Assembly: GCF_027570035.1 (NCBI RefSeq)
Contig: NZ_JAKMUU010000006.1
Coordinates: 1 to 64,000 of the forward strand
Source of the DNA: Corynebacterium curieae
GTDB lineage: Bacteria > Actinomycetota > Actinomycetes > Mycobacteriales > Mycobacteriaceae
Direction of reading: 5' to 3'
DNA: 64,000 nt
This document shows, piece after piece, positions 25,576 to 33,796 of the stretch; the first letter of the stretch is position 1, and each line of letters opens with the position of its first letter. The position numbers and the translations under genes are program-made. Under the pieces are notes generated by a model. The model was not told the origin of the DNA. It ran no database searches and worked only from the letters and a program-made list of their open reading frames with translations.

Positions 25576-26943
25576 ATGGCCAAGAAATCTCGCCCCATCC
25601 ATACCTGCTCCGAATGCGGATACGTCTCCCCCAAGTGGCTCGGGCGCTGCCCGGACTGTGGGTCGTGGGGAACGTTGGAGGAAAGGGCACCGGTGGTGGC
25701 GAGCCCGGGGGCAGGGGCGTCGGCAAGCAAGGGCGTGGCGCCGTCGAGCCCGGCGCAGCCGATTACCAAGATTGGGGCGCAGGCGACAAAGACGGTGCGC
25801 ACCGGCATCGGCGAGCTCGACCGCGTCTTGGGCACCGGCATCGTGCCGGGTTCGGTGGTACTTATGGCCGGCGAGCCCGGTGTGGGAAAATCCACGCTGT
25901 TGCTGGAAGTAGCCTCGCGGTGGGCGCAGCTCGGCCGCACCGTGCTCTATGCGACGGCCGAGGAGTCCGCCGGCCAGGTCCGCTCCCGCGCCGAGCGCAC
26001 CGGGGCGCTGCAGGAATCGCTGTATTTGGCGGCCGAGTCCAACTTGGATGCGGTCTTTGGGCACGTCGATAAGCTTAAGCCGAGCCTTATTATCGTCGAC
26101 TCCGTACAGACCATGCACGCCGTGGGTGTGGAGGGCGTATCCGGTGGCGTGGCGCAATCGCGCGCGGTGACGGCCGCGCTGACCTCCCTGGCGAAATCCA
26201 CCGGCATTCCAGTGCTGCTGGTCGGCCACGTGACCAAGGATGGCAATGTGGCCGGCCCGCGCGTGCTGGAGCATCTTGTCGACGTCGTCTTAAACTTCGA
26301 AGGCGACCGCCAATCCAGCCTGCGCATGCTGCGCGGCATCAAGAATCGCTTCGGCGCCACCGATGAGGTGGGCTGCTTTGAGCAGACGGCCGGCGGCATT
26401 CGGGAGGTTGCAGACCCCTCTGGGCTCTTCCTCTCGCACCGCGGTACGACACCGGATGGCTCGGCCGTGACGGTCGCGATGGACGGCGTGCGGCCGATAC
26501 TGGCAGAAGTACAGGCGCTGACGGTGGACCCGGTGGCGAAGAACCCGCGGCGCGTGGTTACCGGGCTAGATTCCAATCGCGTGCCGATGGTGCTCGCGGT
26601 GCTGCAGGCGCGGGCCGGCCAGCGCACCAACGACAAGGACGCCTACGTGGCCACGGTGGGTGGGATGCGGATTACGGAGACCGCGACGGATTTGGCGGTT
26701 GCGCTGGCGACGTGGTCCTCGCTGCACGAGCAGCCGCTGCCGGCCAAGACGGTAGTCATCGGCGAGGTCGGCCTGGCCGGCGAGTTGCGCCCAGTATCTA
26801 ATGTGGAACGGCGCTTGATGGAGGGCGCGCGGCTGGGCTACAAGCACGCGCTCGTCCCGCGCGGGGATATCGAGCCGGTCGAAGGCATGCAGGTGCGCCA
26901 AGTGGCGACGCTGGGGCAAGCCATCGCTGCAGTGTCGGGGTAG
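25576..26943 (+). CDS. radA: DNA repair protein RadA
   Basis: RadA (Sms) is a RecA-like branch-migration ATPase used in recombinational repair. The 455 aa protein has an N-terminal C4 zinc finger (CSECGYVSPKWLGRCPDC). The Walker A motif is GEPGVGKST, the RadA-specific motif is KNRFG, and the C-terminal domain is Lon-protease-like (VGEVGLAGELRPV). The ATG at 25576 (MAKKSRP) is preferred over one at 25555. It is convergent with the next gene. Confidence 0.95.
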   Translation: MAKKSRPIHTCSECGYVSPKWLGRCPDCGSWGTLEERAPVVASPGAGASASKGVAPSSPAQPITKIGAQATKTVRTGIGELDRVLGTGIVPGSVVLMAGEPGVGKSTLLLEVASRWAQLGRTVLYATAEESAGQVRSRAERTGALQESLYLAAESNLDAVFGHVDKLKPSLIIVDSVQTMHAVGVEGVSGGVAQSRAVTAALTSLAKSTGIPVLLVGHVTKDGNVAGPRVLEHLVDVVLNFEGDRQSSLRMLRGIKNRFGATDEVGCFEQTAGGIREVADPSGLFLSHRGTTPDGSAVTVAMDGVRPILAEVQALTVDPVAKNPRRVVTGLDSNRVPMVLAVLQARAGQRTNDKDAYVATVGGMRITETATDLAVALATWSSLHEQPLPAKTVVIGEVGLAGELRPVSNVERRLMEGARLGYKHALVPRGDIEPVEGMQVRQVATLGQAIAAVSG

Positions 26944-26946
26944 CGC

Positions 26947-27651
26947 CTAGCGCAGGGTGAAATCCTGCGGCGGGGAGGAGTTATCGCCGATGACGGTGTG
27001 GGCAAAGTAGGCACCGGGCTCGGCCGCAGGGCGGTTGGTGCATTCGCCCGGCTTGGAGGCTTGGCGGGACCATTCGGCCTCGAATTTAACGTCCTTGCCG
27101 GCCGGGAAGGTCTGCGATCCGGTCTGCACGGAGGCATAGCAATCCGTATCGGACCACACGCGCTCATTATCGGCCATCTTGTAGACCTCGAAGCGCAATA
27201 GGTTCTTATCAAGGTCGATTTTGCAGTCCGCGGCCGTGGGGTTGGTGACGGTCATAAAGAATTTCGGCAGCTCGCCTTCCGGCACGGAGTAGTTCAGCAT
27301 TGAGGTGCGGACATCGAGATCCGCGAGGTCGCAGGTTTTCTTGGCTGCCTCGGAGCTTGCAGGCGCAGCGCTCGACGGCTCGCTTTCGGCCGCCTTGCTT
27401 TCCGAATCCCCCTCGGCCGACGTCTCCGTCTCTGAGACGGCCGCGGAGGATTCCGGGGCGACAGAGGAGGAGGTTTCTTCAACTGCGGACGTAGGCGCAG
27501 GTGCGGCGGTATCGGCCGGCTCGTCGCTGCTGCCCCCGAAGGCGGCCACGGCCGCCCAGATCAGCACCACGGCCAACACGAGCACGATGATGAGCGCAGC
27601 CACGCGGCGGCGCTTGTAGATCTCTTCTGGTAGGGGCTTTTTCTGCGTCAC
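26947..27651 (-). CDS. membrane-anchored secreted protein
   Basis: This protein has 234 aa. A short cytoplasmic end (KRRR) leads into one membrane span (about 17-38). A Ser/Glu/Ala-rich, probably disordered linker (about 42-104) follows, then a C-terminal extracellular domain (about 106-234) with cysteines in KKTCDLAD, AADCKID, DTDCYAS and GECTNR that could form two disulfides. It looks like other corynebacterial surface proteins with a stalk and an immunoglobulin-like domain. Function is unknown. The GTG start has TAAAAT 7 nt upstream. Confidence 0.75.
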   Translation of the reverse strand: MTQKKPLPEEIYKRRRVAALIIVLVLAVVLIWAAVAAFGGSSDEPADTAAPAPTSAVEETSSSVAPESSAAVSETETSAEGDSESKAAESEPSSAAPASSEAAKKTCDLADLDVRTSMLNYSVPEGELPKFFMTVTNPTAADCKIDLDKNLLRFEVYKMADNERVWSDTDCYASVQTGSQTFPAGKDVKFEAEWSRQASKPGECTNRPAAEPGAYFAHTVIGDNSSPPQDFTLR

Positions 27652-27658
27652 GCTGTCA

Positions 27659-27664
27659 ATTTTA
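27659..27664 (-). promoter_or_regulatory. -10 hexamer of the anchored-protein gene (leaderless type)
   Basis: TAAAAT on the minus strand ends 7 nt before the GTG at 27651. Confidence 0.45.
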
Positions 27665-27713
27665 AGCGGTGGGCGCGGGCCGGTGCGCTAAGCCCGCGCC
27701 GCGTGTCAGGCCG

Positions 27714-28328
27714 CTACTTCACGCCAAGGGTCTGCAGCGTCTCCACGCTGGAGTCCTCCAGCAGGTAGCGCGCGCCGACAACGCCCAAGGCGCCCTCGTC
27801 GAGCAGGCGGCGGACGTTGGGAACGCTGGCGACTAGTTGGGCGACGGTCTGGCGGGTGTGTTCCCGTTCGACGTCGTCAGTCGTGGCCTTTGAGCCTGCT
27901 ACCAGCGCGGAGGCAGCGACCTTTTCAATGATGGGGCGCTGCAGGCCGGTGGGCAGCTCGCCGCCGCCAACAAAGCCGGTAGCCGCACCGACCGCGCCGC
28001 AAGATTGATGGCCCAGGACCACCAATAGGTTGGGCTTGAGGGCGGCGAGGGCGTAGTCGAGGGAGGCTACGACGGCGTCGTCAAGAATGTGGCCGGCGGT
28101 GCGGATGACAAAGGCATCGCCGAAGCCAATATTGAATACGTGCTCGATAGGGGCGCGGGAATCGGAACAGGAAATGACCACCACGCGGGGATCCTGGCCG
28201 TGGGTCAGGCCCTCGCGGTTATAGATCTCGCGCACGTCGACGGTCTCGCCGTCGAGAACGCGCTGGTTTCCGGCCTGGAGGGCCTCCCAAACGGCCTGGG
28301 GTTCGTGGGCAACATTACGTAAAGGCAT
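27714..28328 (-). CDS. beta-class carbonic anhydrase
   Basis: This 204 aa beta-carbonic anhydrase interconverts CO2 and bicarbonate, supplying bicarbonate for carboxylases. Zinc ligands are the Cys in SCSDSRAP (with its catalytic Asp-Arg pair) and the His and Cys in GHQSCGAV. The ATG at 28328 (MPLRNV) is chosen; TAGAAT lies 7 nt before it. It is divergent from mutY with only 35 nt between start codons, the same arrangement as in C. glutamicum. Confidence 0.92.
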   Translation of the reverse strand: MPLRNVAHEPQAVWEALQAGNQRVLDGETVDVREIYNREGLTHGQDPRVVVISCSDSRAPIEHVFNIGFGDAFVIRTAGHILDDAVVASLDYALAALKPNLLVVLGHQSCGAVGAATGFVGGGELPTGLQRPIIEKVAASALVAGSKATTDDVEREHTRQTVAQLVASVPNVRRLLDEGALGVVGARYLLEDSSVETLQTLGVK

Positions 28329-28335
28329 AGGCCAC

Positions 28336-28341
28336 ATTCTA
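28336..28341 (-). promoter_or_regulatory. carbonic anhydrase -10 hexamer (leaderless type)
   Basis: TAGAAT on the minus strand ends 7 nt before the ATG at 28328. Confidence 0.45.
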
Positions 28342-28347
28342 ATGCCT

Positions 28348-28353
28348 TAGACT
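28348..28353 (+). promoter_or_regulatory. mutY -10 hexamer
   Basis: TAGACT ends 10 nt before the mutY ATG and lies only 6 bp from the divergent carbonic anhydrase hexamer, so the two promoters overlap. Confidence 0.4.
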
Positions 28354-28363
28354 ATCCCTCACG

Positions 28364-29224
28364 ATGGATACGCAAGCTCTTCTTTCCTGGTTCGATGCCA
28401 ATGAGCGCGACCTGCCGTGGCGCCGACCTGGCACCAGCGCCTGGGGCGTGCTGCTCAGTGAGGTCATGAGCCAGCAAACCCCCGTCGCCCGCGTGGCCCC
28501 CGTGTGGGAGGAATGGATGCGGCGTTGGCCCACCCCTGCGGACTTCGCACAGGCTACCCGGGCGGAGGTGCTGCGCGCTTGGGGCAAGCTGGGCTACCCG
28601 CGCCGCGCCCTGCGCCTGTGGGAGTGCGCGGGGGTAATTGGCATCGGCGAGGTTCCCGCGGACGTCGATGAATTGCTACGCCTACCAGGTATTGGGGACT
28701 ACACCGCGCGCGCCGTGGCGTGCTTTCACTATGGGGTAAATGTGCCGGTGGTCGATACCAATGTGCGGCGGGTTTATGCCCGGGCGGAAGAGGGCCGGTT
28801 CTTGGCGCCGCAGCCCGCGAAGCGGGAGTTGGCGGCCGTAGCCGAGCTTTTGCCGGCCGAGAATGGGCCGCGCTTTTCGGCCGCGCTCATGGAGTTGGGC
28901 GCGCTAGTGTGCACGGCAAAGAACCCCTCCTGCGAGCAGTGCCCGCTGCGCGCAAGCTGTGCGTGGCAGTTAGCTGGCCGGCCGGAGCCCAGTGCGCAGG
29001 AGCAGGCGCGGGCGAAAAAGCGCGTGCAGAAGTTCGTGGGCACGGACCGGCAGGTGCGCGGCAAGATTTTGGATGTGCTGCGCGCGGCGGATGGGCCGGT
29101 GCCCCAGTCCGAGATTGATGTGGTCTGGCCCGATGCGGCACAGCGCTCTCGGGCGTTGGCTTCGCTGCTTGCCGACGGCCTCGCCGAGCAAAACGACGCC
29201 GGCCTATTCCACCTACCCATTTAG
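28364..29224 (+). CDS. mutY: A/G-specific adenine glycosylase
   Basis: MutY removes adenine mispaired with 8-oxoguanine. The 286 aa protein has the helix-hairpin-helix LPGIGDYTARAV (about 108-119) with the catalytic Asp in VPVVDTNVRR. The [4Fe-4S] ligands are Cys-X6-Cys-X2-Cys-X5-Cys in CTAKNPSCEQCPLRASC. The C-terminal NUDIX-like lesion-recognition domain of E. coli MutY is replaced by a short winged segment, as in other corynebacteria, so I do not call it truncated. Confidence 0.94.
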   Translation: MDTQALLSWFDANERDLPWRRPGTSAWGVLLSEVMSQQTPVARVAPVWEEWMRRWPTPADFAQATRAEVLRAWGKLGYPRRALRLWECAGVIGIGEVPADVDELLRLPGIGDYTARAVACFHYGVNVPVVDTNVRRVYARAEEGRFLAPQPAKRELAAVAELLPAENGPRFSAALMELGALVCTAKNPSCEQCPLRASCAWQLAGRPEPSAQEQARAKKRVQKFVGTDRQVRGKILDVLRAADGPVPQSEIDVVWPDAAQRSRALASLLADGLAEQNDAGLFHLPI

Positions 29225-29280
29225 GGAGTTAATAACGGCCGGCTATATTCGCAGGTCGCGATCTTGCGGGTGTGATCTGT

Positions 29281-29451
29281 TTAACGCCACCGACCGCGGA
29301 AATTGAAGCCGCCGGGTAGATTTACCCACATTCCGCCGCGGGAATTAAACGTTACCGGCCCTACCTTGGTAGACATCGAGGCTCCGGAGCCAGAAACGTT
29401 GATCCAGCTATTCTTGCCGGTCTTTTTTCTTGAACGATACTGAAGTCCCAT
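29281..29451 (-). CDS. DUF4236-like small basic protein
   Basis: This small gene encodes 56 aa (58 from an ATG at 29457). It begins MGLQYRSRKKTGKNSW, has GSGASMSTKVGPVTFNSRGG in the middle and ends LPGGFNFRGRWR. The pattern of basic, Gly/Ser-rich beta strands resembles DUF4236 and related short proteins often found in phages and actinobacteria. TAAAAT with an upstream TG (an extended -10) lies 8 nt before the ATG at 29451. It is convergent with mutY and divergent from the lipase gene. Function is unknown. Confidence 0.65.
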   Translation of the reverse strand: MGLQYRSRKKTGKNSWINVSGSGASMSTKVGPVTFNSRGGMWVNLPGGFNFRGRWR

Positions 29452-29459
29452 GGGCATTT

Positions 29460-29465
29460 ATTTTA
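29460..29465 (-). promoter_or_regulatory. extended -10 of the DUF4236-like gene
   Basis: TGCTAAAAT on the minus strand is a near-ideal extended -10. Its expected start point falls 2-3 nt before the ATG at 29451. Confidence 0.45.
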
Positions 29466-29509
29466 GCAATTTCACCTCCACCGTTCCTACTGACCAGTAG
29501 GTTTTGGAT

Positions 29510-30721
29510 ATGGAAAAGATTTGCATAAGGCTTTTGGCCGTTTGTTCACTAATTCTCGGTACCCTCTTCGTTCCGCCGACAGCGCAGGCGGCGGTGACCT
29601 CGGCCCGGCCTTCGCCGCATGTGCTCGATGGCGTCGGCCGCGGGCAGGTATTCACGTATGACACCACTACGGATGATGGTCGGCCGATTCAGGCCTCGGC
29701 AACCTTATACGAGCCGAATACACCGTGGCGCGGCAAAGGCGAGCGGCCGACCATCATCTTCGCGCCTGGTACCCGCGGCGCAGGCGACCAGTGCGCGCCG
29801 TCGCGTGCCGGCATGGGCCTGGGCTCGGTGGGGCTAAGCAAGGTCGGCTCCCCCACCATCAACGCGAACTACGAGTACGGCTTCTACATGGGTGCGCTCC
29901 AGCATGGTGCCCGAGTCATCGTGGCGGACCTCATCGGCCTTGGCATGCCGGGGCACCACACCTATGTCAATCACATTGAAGAAGCGCACGCCATGCTCGA
30001 TGCCGCCCGCTCCGGCCTGGAGCTGGCCCACGCTCCAAAGGACGCGCCTATTGGCTTTGCGGGCTACTCTCAGGGCGGCGGTGCCTCGCTGGCCGCCGCG
30101 GAATTCGCCGACTCTTATGCGCCCGAGCTGAACGTGGCCGGTACCTACTCCGGCGCGCCGCCGGCCGACCTACCAAAGGTGATGAAGGCCATCGACGGCT
30201 CCTCCATCGTCCATGTGCTGGGTTACGCCATCAACGGCTTTGCTGAGCGCGACCCCAAGTTCCGCGATGCGGTCCTAGAAGAGCTCAATCCACGCGGCAT
30301 TGATTTCCTGCGTTCGGCGGCCACCAGCTGCACGGGTGACTCCATCCTCATGTGGGGCTTTAGCACTACCCGCCAGCTCACTCGCACAGGGGAATCACTC
30401 TCTGATCTTGTGGAGCGCAAGCCCATCATTAAAGAGACCCTGCTACGCCAGAACCTAGGAAAACATGCGCTGAAGGGACCGGCGTTGATCGCCAGCTCGC
30501 CGCACGATGACCTCATCCCGCATGAACAAGTTCGGTCCACCGCAGGGGCGTACTGCCAGATGGGCGGGACCGTGGACTTCATGGCCGCGCCTGGTACCGC
30601 AACGATTCCGGGCGCCGGCGCCGATCACGCATTACCTCTATACGTTAATATCCCAGTGGGCTTGAAGTATCTCTTTGACCGCTTCGACGGGAAACCGGCG
30701 CCGTCGAATTGTGCGGGCTGA
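29510..30721 (+). CDS. secreted lipase (LIP family)
   Basis: This 403 aa protein has a Sec signal peptide (KICIRLLAVCSLILGTLFV) with cleavage expected after TAQA. The mature enzyme is an alpha/beta hydrolase of the secretory lipase family: IIFAPGTRG oxyanion region, nucleophile GYSQGGGAS, acid in SSPHDDLIP, and histidine in GADHALPL. Four scattered cysteines (DQCAPS, TSCTGD, AYCQMG, SNCAG) may form disulfides. It probably releases fatty acids from host or environmental lipids. ATG 29510 has AGTAGG 8 nt upstream. A strong two-way terminator separates it from clpC. Confidence 0.88.
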   Translation: MEKICIRLLAVCSLILGTLFVPPTAQAAVTSARPSPHVLDGVGRGQVFTYDTTTDDGRPIQASATLYEPNTPWRGKGERPTIIFAPGTRGAGDQCAPSRAGMGLGSVGLSKVGSPTINANYEYGFYMGALQHGARVIVADLIGLGMPGHHTYVNHIEEAHAMLDAARSGLELAHAPKDAPIGFAGYSQGGGASLAAAEFADSYAPELNVAGTYSGAPPADLPKVMKAIDGSSIVHVLGYAINGFAERDPKFRDAVLEELNPRGIDFLRSAATSCTGDSILMWGFSTTRQLTRTGESLSDLVERKPIIKETLLRQNLGKHALKGPALIASSPHDDLIPHEQVRSTAGAYCQMGGTVDFMAAPGTATIPGAGADHALPLYVNIPVGLKYLFDRFDGKPAPSNCAG

Positions 30722-30754
30722 GCCGGCCCAGAAGATCCGAACCGCTCGCAACGC

Positions 30755-30797
30755 AAAACCACCCAGCCTCGCAGAAAGCGAGATGCTGGGTGGTTTT
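30755..30797. terminator. bidirectional terminator, lipase/clpC
   Basis: AAAACCACCCAGC and GCTGGGTGGTTTT, with inner CTCGC/GCGAG around AGAAA, form a long stem with T runs on both strands, between convergent genes. Confidence 0.92.
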
Positions 30798-30812
30798 AAC
30801 TCGTGCTCCTGA

Positions 30813-33575
30813 TTACATCGGCTGGCCGGCGCCTGCTGGCGGCGGGTTGTGGCCGCCGTCATCAGAGTCGGAGTCAGACTCTAGGTCGGTGCCGGCGGCG
30901 GCGGAACCGCCATCGCCTGGGACGTCGGGGCTGATGGTGTCGGGCTCGCCGGAATCGGTGGGCTCGGCGTCGTTGTCGCGCACCTCGGCGTCGTCAAGCT
31001 GTAGCTCCTCAGTGTCCTCCGGCAGAGGCTTCGGGCGTGGGCTAAAGGTGAACTTCGCGCCCGTATTGTCCTTGGACTCGCCGTCCCAGCCTTCGACGTC
31101 GACGGTGATGATCTCGCCGGCGCCGATTTCGCCGAAGAGGATCTTCTCGGAGAGCTGATCCTCGATCTCGCGCTGGATGGTGCGGCGCAGCGGGCGAGCG
31201 CCCAAGACAGGGTCGAAGCCGCGCTGGGCCAGGAGGTTCTTGGCCTTGTCGGTGAGCTCGATGCCCATATCGCGCTCATCCAGCTGCTTGGCCACGCGGC
31301 CGATGAGCAGCTCGACCATCTCCACAATCTGCTCCTGGGTGAGCTGGTGGAAGACAACGATGTCATCGATACGGTTCAAGAACTCCGGGCGGAAGTGCTT
31401 CTTCAGCTCGTCGTTGACCTTCTGCTTCATCCGATCGTACTGCGCGTCCGCATCATTCTCGGAGGAGCCGGTAAAGCCCAAGCCCACCGGCTTCGAGATG
31501 TCCTGGGTGCCCAGATTCGAGGTGAAGATAAGGACGGTGTTCTTGAAGTCGACGACGCGCCCCTGGCCGTCAGTAAGCCGGCCATCTTCCAGCACCTGCA
31601 AGAGGGTGTTGTAGATCTCCTTGTGGGCCTTCTCGATCTCATCGAAGAGCACAACGGAGAACGGCTTGCGACGGACCTTCTCGGTCAGCTGGCCGCCCTC
31701 TTCGTAGCCAACGTATCCCGGAGGGGCACCGAAGAGGCGGGAGGCGGTGAAGCGGTCGTGGAACTCGCCCATATCGATCTGGATGAGGTCATCATCCGAG
31801 CCGAAGAGGAAATTAGCCAGGGACTTCGACAGCTCGGTCTTACCCACACCGGACGGTCCGGCAAAGATGAAGGAGCCGGACGGGCGGCGCGGATCCTTAA
31901 GGCCTGCACGGGTGCGGCGGATGGCACGGGAGACGGACTTGACCGCCTCGTCCTGGCCAATGATGCGCTTGTGCAGCTCTTCTTCCATGTTGAGCAGGCG
32001 GTTGGATTCCTTCTCCGTCAGCTTCAGCACAGGGATACCGGTCCAGTGCGCCAAGACCTCTGCGATCTGGTCCTCGCCCACCTCGGCGATTTCCTCAAGG
32101 TCACCGGAGCGCCACTGCTTTTCCTTTTCGGCGCGCTCCTCGCCCAACTTGCGTTCCTTATCGCGCAGGCCGGCTGCCTTTTCGAAGTCTTGGGCATCGA
32201 TGGCAGCTTCCTTTTCCTTGCGGACCTCGGCGATGCGGTCATCGACCTCGCGCAGGCCCTTTGGCGCGGTCATGCGCTTGATGCGCATGCGGGCACCGGC
32301 CTCATCAAGGAGGTCGACGGCCTTATCCGGCAAGAAGCGGTCATTGATGTAGCGGTCCGAGAGGGAGGCTGCAGCGTGCAGCGCTTCGTCCGTATAGGAA
32401 ACGCGGTGGTGTGCCTCGTACTTATCGCGCAGGCCCTTCAGGATCAGGAAGGTGTCATCCAGGGAAGGCTCGTCTACCTTGACCGGTTGGAAGCGGCGCT
32501 CCAGCGCGGCGTCCTTCTCGATGTGCTTGCGGTACTCATCCAGGGTGGTAGCACCGATGGTCTGCAGCTCGCCGCGGGCCAACTTTGGCTTCAGCAGCGA
32601 GGCAGCATCAATGGCGCCCTCGGCAGCACCAGCACCAACCAGGGTGTGGATCTCATCGATGAACAAGATGATATCGCCGCGCTGATTGATCTCCTTAAGG
32701 ACCTTCTTCAGGCGTTCCTCAAAGTCACCACGGTAACGGGAACCGGCCACCAGGGAGCCCAAATCCAGCGAGTACAGCTGCTTATCCTTGAGGGTCTCCG
32801 GCACCTTGCCGTTAACGATGTCGAGCGCCAAGCCCTCGACGACGGCGGTCTTACCAACGCCCGGCTCACCAATGAGGACCGGGTTATTCTTCGTGCGGCG
32901 AGACAGCACCTGCATGATGCGCTCTACCTCAGACTCGCGGCCCACGACGGGATCGAGCTTGCCGTCCTTGGCGGCCTGGGTAAGGTTGCGGCCGAACTGA
33001 TCAAGGACCAGGGAGTTGGAGCGTTCACCAGAACCACCAGAGCCGCCGCGGCCGCCAGCTCCGGCACCTGCACCAGCGCCCGCGCCCACCGGACCGGAGC
33101 CCTGGCCATTAGAGGAACCACCCTCCTGCTGGCCGCCCTCATAACCGGAGAGCAGCTGAATAACCTGCTGGCGCACACGCGGCAGATCCGCGCCGAGCTT
33201 GGTCAGCACCTGGGCGGCGACGCCGTCGCCCTCGCGAATGAGACCAAGCAAGAGGAACTCAGTACCGATGTACTTGTGCCCCATCTGCAGGCCCTCACGC
33301 AGGGAGAGCTCCAAAACCTTCTTGGCACGTGGAGTAAAGGGGATGTGGCCGGTGTGCGGCTGGCTGCCTTGGCCGATGATTTCCTCGACCTCGCGGCGGA
33401 CATCCTCCAGGGAGATACCCATGGACTCCAGCGCCTTGGCGGCTACGCCTTCACCCTCATGGATAAGGCCGAGCAGGATGTGCTCGGTGCCGATGTAATT
33501 GTGGTTAAGCATGCGTGCTTCTTCCTGCGCCAAAACGATGACGCGGCGAGCACGATCGGTAAACCTCTCGAACAT
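30813..33575 (-). CDS. clpC: Clp protease ATP-binding subunit ClpC
   Basis: ClpC is a Hsp100 unfoldase that feeds proteins to ClpP. The 920 aa protein has the N-terminal double Clp-N repeat ([20 protein letters not shown], then [16 protein letters not shown]). AAA-1 has Walker [11 protein letters not shown], a UVR-type coiled middle region follows, and AAA-2 has [11 protein letters not shown] Gly/Ala-rich linker (about 150-185) and a long Asp/Ser/Gly-rich tail (after about 850) are disordered. GGGGAA precedes the ATG. Upstream are a ClgR-like box and a SigH-like promoter, matching the known dual control of clpC in C. glutamicum. Confidence 0.96.
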   Translation of the reverse strand: MFERFTDRARRVIVLAQEEARMLNHNYIGTEHILLGLIHEGEGVAAKALESMGISLEDVRREVEEIIGQGSQPHTGHIPFTPRAKKVLELSLREGLQMGHKYIGTEFLLLGLIREGDGVAAQVLTKLGADLPRVRQQVIQLLSGYEGGQQEGGSSNGQGSGPVGAGAGAGAGAGGRGGSGGSGERSNSLVLDQFGRNLTQAAKDGKLDPVVGRESEVERIMQVLSRRTKNNPVLIGEPGVGKTAVVEGLALDIVNGKVPETLKDKQLYSLDLGSLVAGSRYRGDFEERLKKVLKEINQRGDIILFIDEIHTLVGAGAAEGAIDAASLLKPKLARGELQTIGATTLDEYRKHIEKDAALERRFQPVKVDEPSLDDTFLILKGLRDKYEAHHRVSYTDEALHAAASLSDRYINDRFLPDKAVDLLDEAGARMRIKRMTAPKGLREVDDRIAEVRKEKEAAIDAQDFEKAAGLRDKERKLGEERAEKEKQWRSGDLEEIAEVGEDQIAEVLAHWTGIPVLKLTEKESNRLLNMEEELHKRIIGQDEAVKSVSRAIRRTRAGLKDPRRPSGSFIFAGPSGVGKTELSKSLANFLFGSDDDLIQIDMGEFHDRFTASRLFGAPPGYVGYEEGGQLTEKVRRKPFSVVLFDEIEKAHKEIYNTLLQVLEDGRLTDGQGRVVDFKNTVLIFTSNLGTQDISKPVGLGFTGSSENDADAQYDRMKQKVNDELKKHFRPEFLNRIDDIVVFHQLTQEQIVEMVELLIGRVAKQLDERDMGIELTDKAKNLLAQRGFDPVLGARPLRRTIQREIEDQLSEKILFGEIGAGEIITVDVEGWDGESKDNTGAKFTFSPRPKPLPEDTEELQLDDAEVRDNDAEPTDSGEPDTISPDVPGDGGSAAAGTDLESDSDSDDGGHNPPPAGAGQPM

Positions 33576-33613
33576 GATTCCCCTATACTTTCGCTTCTAA
33601 TGTGGTACCCACT

Positions 33614-33643
33614 CTAACGCGGCAATCCGCCGATAATTTCCGG
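33614..33643 (-). promoter_or_regulatory. SigH-type promoter of clpC
   Basis: On the minus strand GGAA (in CGGAAAT) is followed after 19 nt by GTT (in CGTTAG), fitting the SigH pattern GGAA-N17-20-GTT. It lies about 40 nt before the clpC ATG. Confidence 0.55.
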
Positions 33644-33702
33644 TTTTGTCCCCAGATGCCCGCAATGCCTCGAGAATCCACCATCCTCGCAGCTCACACG
33701 GG

Positions 33703-33720
33703 TGTACGCCGGTAGCGAAC
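33703..33720 (-). promoter_or_regulatory. ClgR binding box
   Basis: The sequence has CGC-N5-GCG with A/T-rich flanks and matches the C. glutamicum ClgR consensus (WNNWCGCYNANRGCGWWS, as recalled) at all but one fixed position. It is about 128 nt upstream of clpC and 60 nt upstream of the SigH promoter, a fitting place for an activator. Confidence 0.6.
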
Positions 33721-33796
33721 AGGGGCACGGGAATGTAATCTAGAATCGTTTTATTGTTCCCTGCCCTCTCCCGCATTGTTTAAGGAAATCTCGACC

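Noticed and set aside
28364..29224. MutY without a NUDIX domain, considered as a truncation
   Set aside because: Corynebacterial MutY proteins are of this length, and the iron-sulfur cluster and glycosylase core are complete.
29458..29667. 69 aa minus-strand frame ending at the DUF4236-like start
   Set aside because: It overlaps the lipase signal-peptide region in antisense and shows no family similarity; only the downstream small gene is supported.
31347..33617. Plus-strand open frame of 756 aa across clpC
   Set aside because: Antisense shadow of clpC; ClpC motifs are complete on the other strand and no domain is seen in this frame.
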